Shown here in pieces: positions 24,491 through 32,997 of a stretch of 33,501 nt of DNA. The translations under genes were made by a program, and so were the position numbers. How positions within the stretch are numbered: position 1 is the first letter of the stretch; the number at the start of each line of letters is the position of its first letter. Source of the stretch: Verrucomicrobiales bacterium (GTDB lineage: Bacteria > Verrucomicrobiota > Verrucomicrobiia > Limisphaerales > F1-12-MAGs170); the NCBI GenBank assembly GCA_005777315.1, contig SXMN01000214.1, positions 1 through 33,501 of the forward strand. The letters are read 5' to 3'. Below the pieces are notes generated by a model. It did no database searches and was not told where the DNA came from. It was given only the letters and a program-made list of their open reading frames with translations.

Positions 24491-25801
24491 TCACGGCACC
24501 AGACGAAGCAGACCCACGCGGTCGCCCGAGTAAACCGTCGCGGGTGCTGTTGAGGTATCTGTCCAGTTACTCACCAAGCCGGTCGCGAACACGTTCCCAA
24601 AGGAATCTGCGGAGATGCCGTAGCCTTTGGCGTAGGTGTTCTCGCCAAAGGGAAGCGTGTCCGCGGAAGCGAAACACGCGGCCCAGCTTGATGGACTCGT
24701 GGGATCGGTGCAGCGAATCACTTTCCAAAGCGGTTTGTTCGCGGGGGTGTTCGCGGTTGGGTTGACCACACCGGAAACAGTGACGTTGCCTTCACCATCA
24801 ATAGCGATTTTCGACGCCCAGCTCGAGGCTCCGGCGGCGTCAAGCAACGGGGTCCACGAGTTTCCGCCATCAGGGCTCATACGCATCACCCAGCCGGAAG
24901 GGTTCTTTCCATTGAGCCCACGGAAGCCAGCGACATAAAGGTTTCCGCTGAACGGATCGAACCTGATTTCGCAGGGGGAAGCCTCGGTGCCGCCACCGGT
25001 CCAGGAATCAACCTCTTGCCAGGTTCCATTATCCCCCAACTGCTGACTTCGCATCACGGTCCATTTGGAGTTCAGATCGCTGGTGGTGAAAATCGCCGAA
25101 GTTGGATTCCGGGAGTTGCCAGGAAAGGAACAGGCACTTGGCCGCATGTTCACGTTGCCATTCTTGGCATCGAATACCGTGGTCCAAGGATCTGTCAGTG
25201 CCGGTTTCTTGCGACGAACGATCCAGTGAGGGATGGAAAACCGTGCGTCCCGCGCGATGCCAGCGACAAACACATTGCCCATCGAATCAATGGCTGCCGA
25301 GCGGGCACTCGAATAGGCATTTTTGCCGAACGAGAACGAGTCGTCATTTCCCCAGGAGCCTGGGTTTCCGCGAGACAGAGATTTCCGCACCCTCCAATTG
25401 TGGGTGACGTTCCTTGCATTTGGATCCACGTCTGCGTGACCGACGGCATAGAGGGTGTCACCGGGTCCGCGAAGAAAGTCACTAGCATACGCGAGGGCGC
25501 TGTCCAGATTCTGCAACGTGAACAACGAAGACGAGGAATCGGTGGGGGTCAGCAACAGAATGCTGGCCGCCCCGGAATCGTAAGTGTCGCGACCAAGAAA
25601 AACACTCGGAGCTGGAAGCGAATTGAACGGGTTTACCAAAACTGTTGCGCCAAGGCCGCTCGGAGCAGAGGCGGCGTCCGGTCCCGGCAGCAAAACATTT
25701 TCGGATTGCCAGGTCTGGCCCTGCGCGCACGCGCCAGCCAGCACCATGAGAGCCAGGGCTGCCAGTCGTTTTGTGAGTTGAGTTGATCTATTGGTTGTCA
25801 T
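24491..25801 (-). CDS. Secreted Asp-box (BNR-like) repeat protein (cassette 2)
   Basis: A 436-residue exported protein, counterpart of the gene at 1850-3130. The ATG at 25801 was chosen because it precedes a signal peptide (LAALALMVLAGACAQGQ); the frame is open 23 codons further up without support. Shared features with the cassette 1 protein are the mature start (ENVLLPGPDAAS here, ETLLPSPDFASG there), W-x-V-R-R segments, an Asp-box MSPDGGNSWTPL, SACSFPGN/MCFFPGN and D-x-x-G-N-V-x-x-x-G segments. The end is RVGLLRLVP, like RLAVQRLQP in the paralog. No enzyme active site was found. It is separated from the upstream TPR gene by about 1 kb of repeats and followed by the SBBP genes. Confidence 0.8.
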   Translation of the reverse strand: MTTNRSTQLTKRLAALALMVLAGACAQGQTWQSENVLLPGPDAASAPSGLGATVLVNPFNSLPAPSVFLGRDTYDSGAASILLLTPTDSSSSLFTLQNLDSALAYASDFLRGPGDTLYAVGHADVDPNARNVTHNWRVRKSLSRGNPGSWGNDDSFSFGKNAYSSARSAAIDSMGNVFVAGIARDARFSIPHWIVRRKKPALTDPWTTVFDAKNGNVNMRPSACSFPGNSRNPTSAIFTTSDLNSKWTVMRSQQLGDNGTWQEVDSWTGGGTEASPCEIRFDPFSGNLYVAGFRGLNGKNPSGWVMRMSPDGGNSWTPLLDAAGASSWASKIAIDGEGNVTVSGVVNPTANTPANKPLWKVIRCTDPTSPSSWAACFASADTLPFGENTYAKGYGISADSFGNVFATGLVSNWTDTSTAPATVYSGDRVGLLRLVP

Positions 25802-26823
25802 GCTTTGTTGAGGCTGATGGTTGTGTTGATTCAGCAGGGAGGAAAAGGGGCCTGGTGGAGGAAGGAGCATCCAAAGGTGCGCCAGCTTCCGGAGTGCGCC
25901 GGCTAAACGCAGTGACGACGGCGCTTTGGATTCCGGGAGAAGGCACGTTCTTCATCAGGTCTTCCGTGGTTGAAGGAAGCTCCTTCTCCAATCCAAAGCG
26001 GTGTCGTCGTTTCACTTTGCCACCGCACTCCAAAACCTCGCGGAAGTTCGAGCGCGGCGTCGGCACTCGCTTGCGTCCTGGAGTGCGCCAGTCCTCTGGC
26101 GCTTTCGGGCCGCGCGTGATGTGAAAACGCAGGCACCCGCGCCGGTAAGGGCGACTTCCACGTCGTCCCTGACTGATTTACCCCGGCCACCGTTTGGATT
26201 TGCCCTGTCGCTTCCGATGCAAGTGGGTTTGCCAAGGCTGCCGTGCTCACGAGCGCAGCGACGGCGACGCATCGAAGCGGTGAGCCTGTGGTGCTCGGTG
26301 AGTGGACAGCCATGTTCGCGCGAATCTCTTCGCGCCCGATTCGCGGACGTGGCGGTCCGCGCCCCAATCGCAGTCAAAGCGCCAAGATTCAGAGCGCATC
26401 CAGCGGTTCTCCGAACCGTGAACATTTGCGTTTCCAGTCTGCGGGCGCGATTCGGGACAGGAACAGCCTCTCGACGTTGTAGCCAAAGCGCCAGAGGACT
26501 GGCGCAGTCCAAGACCTCGCGGAGGTTTGGAACGGCGGCGCATTCGCTTGCGTCGTGGAGTGCGCCAGTCCTCTGGCGCTTTCGGGCCGCGCGTGATGTG
26601 AAAACGCAGGCACCCGCGCCAGTAAGGACGACTTCCACGTCGTCCCTGATCAAACCTTTGCGCGTTTGGATGGGAGAAGAGTGGTAATGGCCAACCCGTT
26701 TGCCTCCTGACGAGGAAGGGCAAGTCCGTACATTTCCTCCATCGAGAGAGACGGAGACGTGGTGGAACGCGTCCTTACCAATGCCAAGCATTCGGCTCTC
26801 GAAGGCTTTGCTCTGGGAGCATT
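25802..26823. repeat. 1-kb repeat mosaic between the TPR and BNR genes of cassette 2
   Basis: No credible gene. Two direct copies of an about 140-bp unit lie at 26031-26172 and 26510-26649; both contain TGCGCCAGTCCTCTGGCGCT, then TTCGGGCCGCGCGTGATGTG and an end block ACTTCCACGTCGTCCCTGA. A separate GCGCCAGAGGACTGGCGC palindrome lies at 26488-26505. GTGGTGGAACGCGTCCTTAC at 26759-26778 matches the motif at 3501-3524 in the other cassette. Long frames here (up to about 270 codons on either strand) translate the repeats and share peptides such as SARGLAQSKT, so I do not call them. The BNR promoter should lie at the low-coordinate end. Confidence 0.78.
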
Positions 26824-29823
26824 TCATTTCTTCACCGCTCCTTTCTTCTCCTGAACTTTCTTCAAATGCTCGCTAATCTTCGGTGCGGAAGGATGCTGAG
26901 GAGCCAGTTCGAGGGCTGCGGTGAAAGCTTTCTCAGCCTCGTCCAGTTCCTCGCGTTGGAAGTGAACCCAACCGAGGGTGTCGAGGAAGTTGGGATCGTT
27001 TGGCGCGGCTTGAATGGCACGGCGCACCAGCGTCAGCGCTTCATCAAGCTTGAGCTGATGATCGGCGAGGAACCAGGCGAGGCTGTTGCAGATTCCGGGA
27101 TCGTTCGGCTCCAAAGCCAGAGCCTGCCGATAGAACTTCTCCCCATCTTCAAGTTTGCCTTGTTTGTCGCATACCATCGCGAGGTTTATCAGGAAGTTGA
27201 GCGGGTAAATCCGGCGATCTTTCGCGGCAAGATCGATCAGCGTCCGAAAGGTCTTTTCCGCCTCGGCGAACTGGCCGCGCATGGCGTGGATGATCGCGAT
27301 GTTGTTCAGCACACCGGGGGAGTCCGGGCGCAACTCCAGCGCCTTGCGGTAGGATTGGATCGCTTCGTCGAATTTTCCTTTCTGCCGCAGCACTTCACCG
27401 AGATCGTTGTGAGAACCGGAATCGTGCGGTGCCAGCTCCAGCACCTTGCGGGCGCGCGTTTCCGCTTCATCGAGCCGTCCGTTTTCCGCGGTGAGGTAGA
27501 TCAGCTTGCGCAGGATTTCCACGTTGTCGGGATCGACTTTGAGTGCCTTGAGGAAAGTTTCCTCTGCTTGTGCTTCGCGCCGCGTGCTGGCGTAGAGCAA
27601 ACCCAGATTCTCGTAGGCGACAATCAGGTCCGGGCGCAGTTCAATGGCTCTGCGCAGGCGCTGCTCCGCAGAAGCAAACTGGCCGCGGCTCCTAAGGACG
27701 ACACCGAGGTCCATGTGATGCAGCGCGTCGAACGGCGCCAACTCCAGCGCACGTTGATAGGAGGTCTCCGCCTCGCGCAGATTGCCCAACCGGTGGAACG
27801 CGACCGCCAGATAACCGTGCGCCGTCGCGCAACCGGCATCGAGCTCGACCGCCTTGCGCGCGGCTTCGAGGGCATTGGTGAAACGTCCGGTGACGTTGAG
27901 AAGCTGCGCCTTCAGCTCCCACAGACTGTGGTCGCTCGGAGCGACAACGAGCGCAGCCTCAGTCTCTGTCAACGCCTCTTGGTGCCGGCCCAGAAGGGAA
28001 CGCGTGCTGGCCAGCCATTTGCGCGGTTCGGTCGAAGCCGGTGCCAGCCGTGCAGCCGCCTCAAACTCTTCCTCCGCCCGCTCGAAACTCCCAATCTTCC
28101 GCAGCGCCAGACCGAGGTTGAAGTGGTAGAGCGGCACCTCCGGAGCGATGCAGGAGGCGCGATTGTATGCCCGGATTGCGGCCCCAAGCGCGTCTTCGCT
28201 CTCGAAGATCACGCCCAGGTTGTTCTGCGCGGCGGCTTGGAGAGTCTTCGGACCAGCGACGCGGGCCACGGCTTTGTATCGCCGGTCTTTAACCGACGAG
28301 TTCTCGCCGGCAGGGATGCCTGCGCTCCCAGGTTCACCCACCAATCTCGCACCCGGCTTGGGGTGGTTCCCGCCTTCGACAAACTCGCGAGTGAGGTTCG
28401 CAAGTTGTGCCCTTTGCCCAGTGGAGAGCGTCGGACCGGGCTGAATGCCGGCTTGGTTGGTGATGATCAGTGAGGCGATTTGCTCTTCTCCGCCGCGTCG
28501 AAGCTTGAGGGTCGTGTCGCTGTTCGGACGCAAGAGAATCGTCTGCTCGACCTGGATCGCATTGGTCACGGGGCGGCCCTCGAACGCGAGCAGAACATCT
28601 CCCGCTTTCATTCCGGCGCGACCGGCAGGCGACGCCTGGAAGACTTGCGCCACGCGCACTTCGTTGCTCGTGCCAGGTGTGGCTGCGTTCGTTAGGGCAA
28701 GACCGATCGCGAAATCACGCAGCTTCAATCCAGCCCAGCCACCGCCACCCGCCAGCTTCTCCGCCGCATCGGGCAATGCGAGCGGCGAGCTGACGAGCGA
28801 CCAAGTGGAACCAGGTGCGAGCTGCACGACCTGCAATGTCTGAAGCCGCTTCGGCTCCGTCGGGGCGGAACTGGCACCTGCGGTCGATTCAGTCATTGCC
28901 GTCGCCCGCACCGTGCCGAGCGCATTGGTGAAATCGACCGCGCCTTCCTTGACGGTGAGAACAGCCAGAAGATTTGTTTCGGGTTTCGAGTTTCCAGTTT
29001 GAGCGTTTGTCGCGGCGGGCGACCGTTGCAGCTTCACGCCAAACTCCGTGCCACGCGCGATGGCGGTGGCGACTGGAGTTCGCACCGCATACTGCGGCGC
29101 GTTGGTCAGCGTCTGCACCTTGGTCCAGATCTGTCCGCGCAGCAGAAGGATTTCGGATGGCCGTTGCAGTGTCGCTTCGGAACTCTGAACTTTGAACTTT
29201 GAACTTTGAACTTCCACCACCGTGTTGAAATGCAGCCTTAAGGTCGTGCCGTCGTTGAACTGAACCTCCGCCCGGTCCCCGTCGCCGGTCTCAATGCGGT
29301 CGCCCAAGTGAACAGGAGTTGAGCGTTGAGCGTTGAGCGTTGAGCGTTGCCCTGTGTGACGCACGATTGGTTCGCCGACGGTGGCGGTGAATTGCCCCAG
29401 GATGACCTGCGGCTGCGGCTGTTTCCCGAACCAGAAGATGCCAGCGGTGATCGCAATGAGAGCGACTCCGAGAGCAATCCTCCATGCCTTGGACCGGTCA
29501 CCTGTCAACATGAGCCAAAGCCAGTTCAATTTCTCCCAACCCCGGACGATGACAGGAACGCCAGGAGCCGGACATTGATTCAGTTCGGCCATCGTTTTGT
29601 CGGGAAGATCGGACGGTCCGCGCGCAATGGCCTTGAGGACAAGGTCAGCGCTCAACGGAGCCCTGTGGCTCTCACGCAGCAGACGGTCAATGATGCGGTC
29701 GCGCGCGGCAAGCCGGCACAAAGCTTCCGACCCACGCACGAGCGAGAGCAGTTCATCGCGGTCCGCCGAAGTCAGTTGGCGCTCGCGCAGGCCGCAGAGA
29801 AGTTGTTCAAGGCGCCCCATCAT
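26824..29823 (-). CDS. FecR-PDZ-TPR inner-membrane protein, putative sigma regulator (cassette 2)
   Basis: A 999-residue protein. The cytoplasmic N-terminus (1-110, LTSADRDELLSLVRGSEALC) differs from that of the paralog. A membrane segment lies at about 114-132 (WRIALGVALIAITAGIFWF). A FecR-like domain (about 170-310) has HLGDRIETGDGDRAEVQF and VATAIARGTEFGV. A PDZ-like domain (about 360-455) has AGMKAGDVLLAFEGRP. About 12-13 tetratricopeptide repeats follow from 530 to the end. From the FecR start to the first TPRs (about 490 residues) it aligns with the paralog at a constant offset of 25 residues and most residues match; it has 134 fewer residues after that, about four TPRs. The start ATG-ATG lies 1 nt after the sigma stop with GGGAG 9 nt upstream. 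Likely partner of the adjacent sigma, by inference. Confidence 0.86.
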   Translation of the reverse strand: MMGRLEQLLCGLRERQLTSADRDELLSLVRGSEALCRLAARDRIIDRLLRESHRAPLSADLVLKAIARGPSDLPDKTMAELNQCPAPGVPVIVRGWEKLNWLWLMLTGDRSKAWRIALGVALIAITAGIFWFGKQPQPQVILGQFTATVGEPIVRHTGQRSTLNAQRSTPVHLGDRIETGDGDRAEVQFNDGTTLRLHFNTVVEVQSSKFKVQSSEATLQRPSEILLLRGQIWTKVQTLTNAPQYAVRTPVATAIARGTEFGVKLQRSPAATNAQTGNSKPETNLLAVLTVKEGAVDFTNALGTVRATAMTESTAGASSAPTEPKRLQTLQVVQLAPGSTWSLVSSPLALPDAAEKLAGGGGWAGLKLRDFAIGLALTNAATPGTSNEVRVAQVFQASPAGRAGMKAGDVLLAFEGRPVTNAIQVEQTILLRPNSDTTLKLRRGGEEQIASLIITNQAGIQPGPTLSTGQRAQLANLTREFVEGGNHPKPGARLVGEPGSAGIPAGENSSVKDRRYKAVARVAGPKTLQAAAQNNLGVIFESEDALGAAIRAYNRASCIAPEVPLYHFNLGLALRKIGSFERAEEEFEAAARLAPASTEPRKWLASTRSLLGRHQEALTETEAALVVAPSDHSLWELKAQLLNVTGRFTNALEAARKAVELDAGCATAHGYLAVAFHRLGNLREAETSYQRALELAPFDALHHMDLGVVLRSRGQFASAEQRLRRAIELRPDLIVAYENLGLLYASTRREAQAEETFLKALKVDPDNVEILRKLIYLTAENGRLDEAETRARKVLELAPHDSGSHNDLGEVLRQKGKFDEAIQSYRKALELRPDSPGVLNNIAIIHAMRGQFAEAEKTFRTLIDLAAKDRRIYPLNFLINLAMVCDKQGKLEDGEKFYRQALALEPNDPGICNSLAWFLADHQLKLDEALTLVRRAIQAAPNDPNFLDTLGWVHFQREELDEAEKAFTAALELAPQHPSAPKISEHLKKVQEKKGAVKK
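28985..29005 (-). repeat. Heptanucleotide repeat near the FecR C-terminal edge (cassette 2, site iii)
   Basis: Three degenerate units on the plus strand, TTCGAGT, TTCCAGT and TTGAGCG, encode AQTGNSK just after the FecR core; the equivalent of 6132-6152. Confidence 0.6.
29185..29212 (-). repeat. Heptanucleotide repeat inside the FecR domain (cassette 2, site ii)
   Basis: Four tandem 7-nt units on the plus strand, CTGAACT followed by three TTGAACT, encode part of EVQSSKFKVQSSE. The equivalent of 6339-6359 in the other cassette, with one more unit. Confidence 0.8.
29319..29346 (-). repeat. Perfect heptanucleotide repeat inside the FecR domain (cassette 2, site i)
   Basis: Four perfect copies of TTGAGCG (plus strand) in tandem encode QRSTLNAQRST. 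Because 7 is not a multiple of 3, each gain or loss of one unit would shift the frame; only changes of three units keep it. The equivalent site at 6466-6486 has three imperfect units. Confidence 0.85.
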
Positions 29824-29824
29824 T

Positions 29825-30421
29825 TCAACTCACTCCCTTGCTCTGGAGGCAGGCTGCGATGGCCGCACGCGCGCGAAACAGAGTCAGCCGGACCCAGCCG
29901 CCTTTGCGTCCGAGCCGCCGGGCGATCTCGTCGCTGGAAAGGTCGCGAAAGTAGAAATCCTCCGTCACACGACGTGCCGGATCTTCCAGCCGCCGCAGGC
30001 ACTCGCGTAACGCCTCCAGAACATTGCCTTCATAATGCCCGGCAAAACCGGTCACGTATGGCTCAATCGCGGTTTCCAACTCCGCTTCGAACTTGTCCTT
30101 GAACCGGGCATGGCGAAACCAGCGTCGGCGCTCATTGAGGGCCAGATTGCGTGTGATGGCATTGAGCCACGCGATGAAATCTGACCCGACCTTGTAATCC
30201 GACAGCTTGGTGTAAGCGGTGACGAACACCTCCTGGGCGATGTCATCCACGTCGTTTTGCTCGGGCAGGATCGCGGCCAGAATGATCCGGACCTTTGCCT
30301 CGCATGCTTCGATGATGCGGCGGTATGCCTCGCGGTCGCCAGCCCGGACGGCCTCGACGCACGCATCCAGATTCAATTCTGAACGCTGGGCGTGTTCGTT
30401 CGATTCGGGCAGGATGGCCAT
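29825..30421 (-). CDS. ECF sigma-70 family RNA polymerase sigma factor (cassette 2)
   Basis: A 198-residue ECF sigma factor. Region 2 (about 25-95) contains NDVDDIAQEVFVTAYTKLSD and FIAWLNAITRNLALNERRR. Region 4 (about 135-190) contains LRECLRRLEDPARRVTEDFY and the helix-turn-helix LSSDEIARRLGRKGGWVRLT. It is clearly a different ECF subtype from the sigma in cassette 1; only general ECF features match. The ATG at 30421 is supported by the position of the conserved region. The stop is 1 nt before the FecR-PDZ-TPR start, so translation is likely coupled. Upstream, GGGGCTGTT lies about 35 nt before the ATG, similar to GGGACTGTC before the other sigma. Confidence 0.92.
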   Translation of the reverse strand: MAILPESNEHAQRSELNLDACVEAVRAGDREAYRRIIEACEAKVRIILAAILPEQNDVDDIAQEVFVTAYTKLSDYKVGSDFIAWLNAITRNLALNERRRWFRHARFKDKFEAELETAIEPYVTGFAGHYEGNVLEALRECLRRLEDPARRVTEDFYFRDLSSDEIARRLGRKGGWVRLTLFRARAAIAACLQSKGVS

Positions 30422-30771
30422 CTGATCTGACGTTTAAGGATGGCAACAGCCCCTGATCCCGGTGGCGGCCAGCGCAACTTTGATGAAATACACACTGTTC
30501 ACTTCACCCACCAAATGTCCGGTGGCCGACAAATGTTTCAATTCTTTTCAATCCATGACGGAAAGCCGCCACGGATCAAAAAGACCGCAAGGCTGGTTGC
30601 TGGGATGAAGGTCGAAGAAATCACCTGCTGCTGGACCGGATAATGTGCGGAAAACCGACAGTCCGGTGGCGGCAGTCCTTACTGAAGAGACTGTGTGCAT
30701 GGCAGAATTTGAAAAGCCCATTGCTGGACAAATCGGCCTCACCCGATAGCCTGCGGCGCATCGTTCCTGTT
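30422..30771. other. Intergenic region between divergent sigma 2 and symporter genes
   Basis: About 350 bp that must hold both promoters. GGGGCTGTT and CGTC near the sigma start are weak candidates for an ECF-type promoter. TTACTGAAGAGACTGT at 30678-30693 is loosely like the arm of the GGGATAG hairpin family, but lacks the partner arm. No other structure or small gene was recognised. Confidence 0.4.
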
Positions 30772-32007
30772 ATGTGGCGAGCTTTACGCAAGATCGGCCT
30801 GACTCAATGGATCATGTTTTCCATGGTGGCCGGCGTTCTCATTGGCTGGCTTTTCCCCGAGCAATCCCAGCATCTCAAGGTCGTCTCGAACATTTTCCTG
30901 CGGATGATCAAATGCATCCTCGTGCCGCTGGTGTTCGGCACACTCGTCGTCGGCATTGCTTCGCACAGCGACGACTTGAAGGCGGTGGGACGGCTGGCGC
31001 TCAAGTCGATCTTCTATTTCGAGATCGTCACCACGCTGGCGCTTGTGGTGGGGCTCGGTTTCGTGAATTGGACCCAGCCAGGCGTGGGAGTCCAACTGCC
31101 GCCCTCTGGAGCCGCCGCCGACAAGGTGACCGCCACCAAAGTCACCTGGCAGGGCATCATCGAGCACATCGTGCCGAAGAGTTTTTTCGAGGCCGCCACC
31201 ACCAACGATGTCTTGCAGGTCGTGTTCTTCGCCATCCTCTTCGCCGTCGCCCTGACCCAGGTGCATGGCAAGCCGCGCGAATCCATGCTGAGTTTTTGCG
31301 AAGGGCTTACGGAGGTGATGTTCAAGTTCACCGGCATCGTCATGATGTTCGCTCCCTTTGGCGTGGGTGCCGCAATGGCCTATACCATCGGCCACAGTGG
31401 AATCGGTGTTCTGGTCAATCTGGCCAAATTGATACTCACACTCTACGCCGCCCTGATCGTCTTCTGCGTTCTGGTATTGCTGCCAGTGGCACTGTGGGCC
31501 CGGGTGCCGGTGCTGCGGTTTCTGAAAACCATTCGCGAACCGGCTTTGCTCGCCTTTTCCACCACTTCATCCGATGCCGCGATGCCTGATGCCATGAAGC
31601 GCATGATTCAATTTGGAGTTCCGAAGCGGATCGTCTCCTTCGTCATGCCCATTGGCTATTCGTTCAACCTGGATGGCTCCACTCTCTACCTCGCCGTGGC
31701 CTCGGTTTTCGTCGCGCAAGCCGCGGGCATCGATCTTCCGCTCAGCACGCAACTCCTGATGATGTTGACCCTGATGTTGACGAGCAAAGGCATGGCCGGC
31801 ATCCCGCGCGCCTCGCAGGTGATTCTCGCCGGAACGCTGGTTACATTTGGCCTCCCGCTCGAAGGTGTGGTTCTCATCATCGGCGTGGATGAACTGATGG
31901 ACATGGCACGTACGACGGTGAACCTGGTCGGCAATTGTCTTGCCACCGCCGTCATGGCTCGCTGGGAGGGCGAGTTCTCGCCCGAAAACACCAAAGCGTC
32001 GGGCTAA
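30772..32007 (+). CDS. DctA-like dicarboxylate/amino acid:cation symporter
   Basis: A 411-residue multi-spanning inner-membrane carrier of the DAACS (SDF) family, which imports C4-dicarboxylates or acidic amino acids with H+ or Na+. The ATG at 30772 was chosen because it precedes the first membrane helix; the frame is open 43 codons further up. Signature blocks: serine-rich hairpin AFSTTSSDAAMPDAM (261-275), PIGYSFNLDGSTLYLAVASV (293-312), hairpin 2 SKGMAGIPRASQVILAG (338-354) and DELMDMARTTVNLVGN (373-388). Asp377, Arg380 and Asn384 match substrate-binding positions, while position 388 is Asn where sodium-coupled members have Asp. This and YSFNLDG are as in DctA, favouring a proton-coupled dicarboxylate carrier. 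It converges with the gmd-like gene, sharing 4 nt at the stops. Confidence 0.9.
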   Translation: MWRALRKIGLTQWIMFSMVAGVLIGWLFPEQSQHLKVVSNIFLRMIKCILVPLVFGTLVVGIASHSDDLKAVGRLALKSIFYFEIVTTLALVVGLGFVNWTQPGVGVQLPPSGAAADKVTATKVTWQGIIEHIVPKSFFEAATTNDVLQVVFFAILFAVALTQVHGKPRESMLSFCEGLTEVMFKFTGIVMMFAPFGVGAAMAYTIGHSGIGVLVNLAKLILTLYAALIVFCVLVLLPVALWARVPVLRFLKTIREPALLAFSTTSSDAAMPDAMKRMIQFGVPKRIVSFVMPIGYSFNLDGSTLYLAVASVFVAQAAGIDLPLSTQLLMMLTLMLTSKGMAGIPRASQVILAGTLVTFGLPLEGVVLIIGVDELMDMARTTVNLVGNCLATAVMARWEGEFSPENTKASG

Positions 32008-32990
32008 GTCTTCGCCGAGAGCAGAGTCAGTTCAGCTTCAGTCATTTCGCGGATCAAATCACGGAAAGCCGTTTGGGCTTCCCAACCGAGCTGCCGTTTT
32101 GCTTTCGCGGGATTGCCCACGAGGCGCTGTGGCTCTGCTGGCCGGAGGAATCGAGGGTCACGTTTTAGATGACTCCGCCAATCGAGGCCGACCGTTTCAA
32201 AGGCAAGCTCCACGACCTCCTGCACTGAATGCAGTTGGCCGGTGGCAAAAACGAAGTCGGACGGCTCGCGGTGCTGAAGAGTCAACCACATGCCTCGAAC
32301 GTAGTCCCGCGCATGGCCCCAGTCGCGGTGCGCTGAGGTATCGCCGAGGAGCAGTTCGCTTTGTTGCCCGAGCTTGATGGCCGCGGCCGCGCGACAAATT
32401 TTTCGCGTTACGAAATTCTCCCCACGCCTCGGAGACTCGTGGTTGAACATGATTCCATTGCACGCGAAGAGCCCGAAGGTGCGGCGGTAAATCGTCACCA
32501 TCTGGGTGGCGAACGCCTTGGCGCAGCCGTAGGGATTGATCGGGGCAAACGGAGTTTCCTCATCCTGCGGGACGGTCCTGGGTTCGCCGAACATTTCACT
32601 CGATGCGGCGTGGAAGAGGCGCGGCGCCTTCGGAAGGTCTCGAACCATTTCGAGCAGTCGGAGGGTTCCCATCGCTGTCATCTCGCAGGTGGACTCCGGG
32701 ATTTCGAAGCTGAGTCCCACATGGCTTTGCCCCGCCAGATGGTAGATCTCGTCGGGCGCCACCTTGGTCAGCACACGCCGCAAGGTGGTCGGATCATCCA
32801 GCTCGGCGTAATGGAGGAAGAGCCGTTGATTGTAAATGGCGGGATTGTTGTAGAGATGATCCAACCGTGAACGGCCCAGCGCGCTGGTGCGGCGGACCGT
32901 GCCGTGGACTTCATAGCCCTTTTCAAGCAGCAATTCGCTCAGGTAGGAACCGTCCTGTCCCGTGATGCCGGTGATGAGGGCGCGTGGCAT
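32004..32990 (-). CDS. GDP-mannose 4,6-dehydratase-like NAD-dependent sugar-nucleotide enzyme
   Basis: A 328-residue extended short-chain dehydrogenase of the GDP-mannose 4,6-dehydratase type, which makes GDP-4-keto-6-deoxymannose for fucose, rhamnose or perosamine-type sugars. The cofactor motif is GITGQDGSYL (8-17), and GMD-type TVRRTSALGRSRLDHLY follows. Catalytic residues are Ser130/131-Glu132 in HAASSEMFG and Tyr154/Lys158 in NPYGCAKAF. Further family blocks are [18 protein letters not shown] and HRDWGHARDYVRGMW. It begins 7 nt after the stop of another gmd gene. PYGCAK instead of the usual PYAAAK is a small difference. It may act on a related substrate; a pure duplicate is also possible. 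Operon with the upstream paralog is likely. Confidence 0.88.
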   Translation of the reverse strand: MPRALITGITGQDGSYLSELLLEKGYEVHGTVRRTSALGRSRLDHLYNNPAIYNQRLFLHYAELDDPTTLRRVLTKVAPDEIYHLAGQSHVGLSFEIPESTCEMTAMGTLRLLEMVRDLPKAPRLFHAASSEMFGEPRTVPQDEETPFAPINPYGCAKAFATQMVTIYRRTFGLFACNGIMFNHESPRRGENFVTRKICRAAAAIKLGQQSELLLGDTSAHRDWGHARDYVRGMWLTLQHREPSDFVFATGQLHSVQEVVELAFETVGLDWRSHLKRDPRFLRPAEPQRLVGNPAKAKRQLGWEAQTAFRDLIREMTEAELTLLSAKT

Positions 32991-32997
32991 GGTGCGA

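Noticed and set aside
25802..26823. Possible CRISPR array in the repeat gap
   Set aside because: The repeat units are long, few, palindromic and irregularly spaced, in both orientations, with no regular spacers and no cas genes.
26001..26827. Overlapping frames of 228 and 271 codons on opposite strands in the repeat gap
   Set aside because: They are built from the duplicated 140-bp unit and palindromes, and share peptides such as SARGLAQSKT with frames in the other gap. No start signal or domain was found.
26866..28473. 535-codon plus-strand frame, and a similar 361-codon frame at 4535-5620
   Set aside because: Both are antisense to the TPR repeats, and their similarity to each other simply mirrors the paralogous TPR genes.
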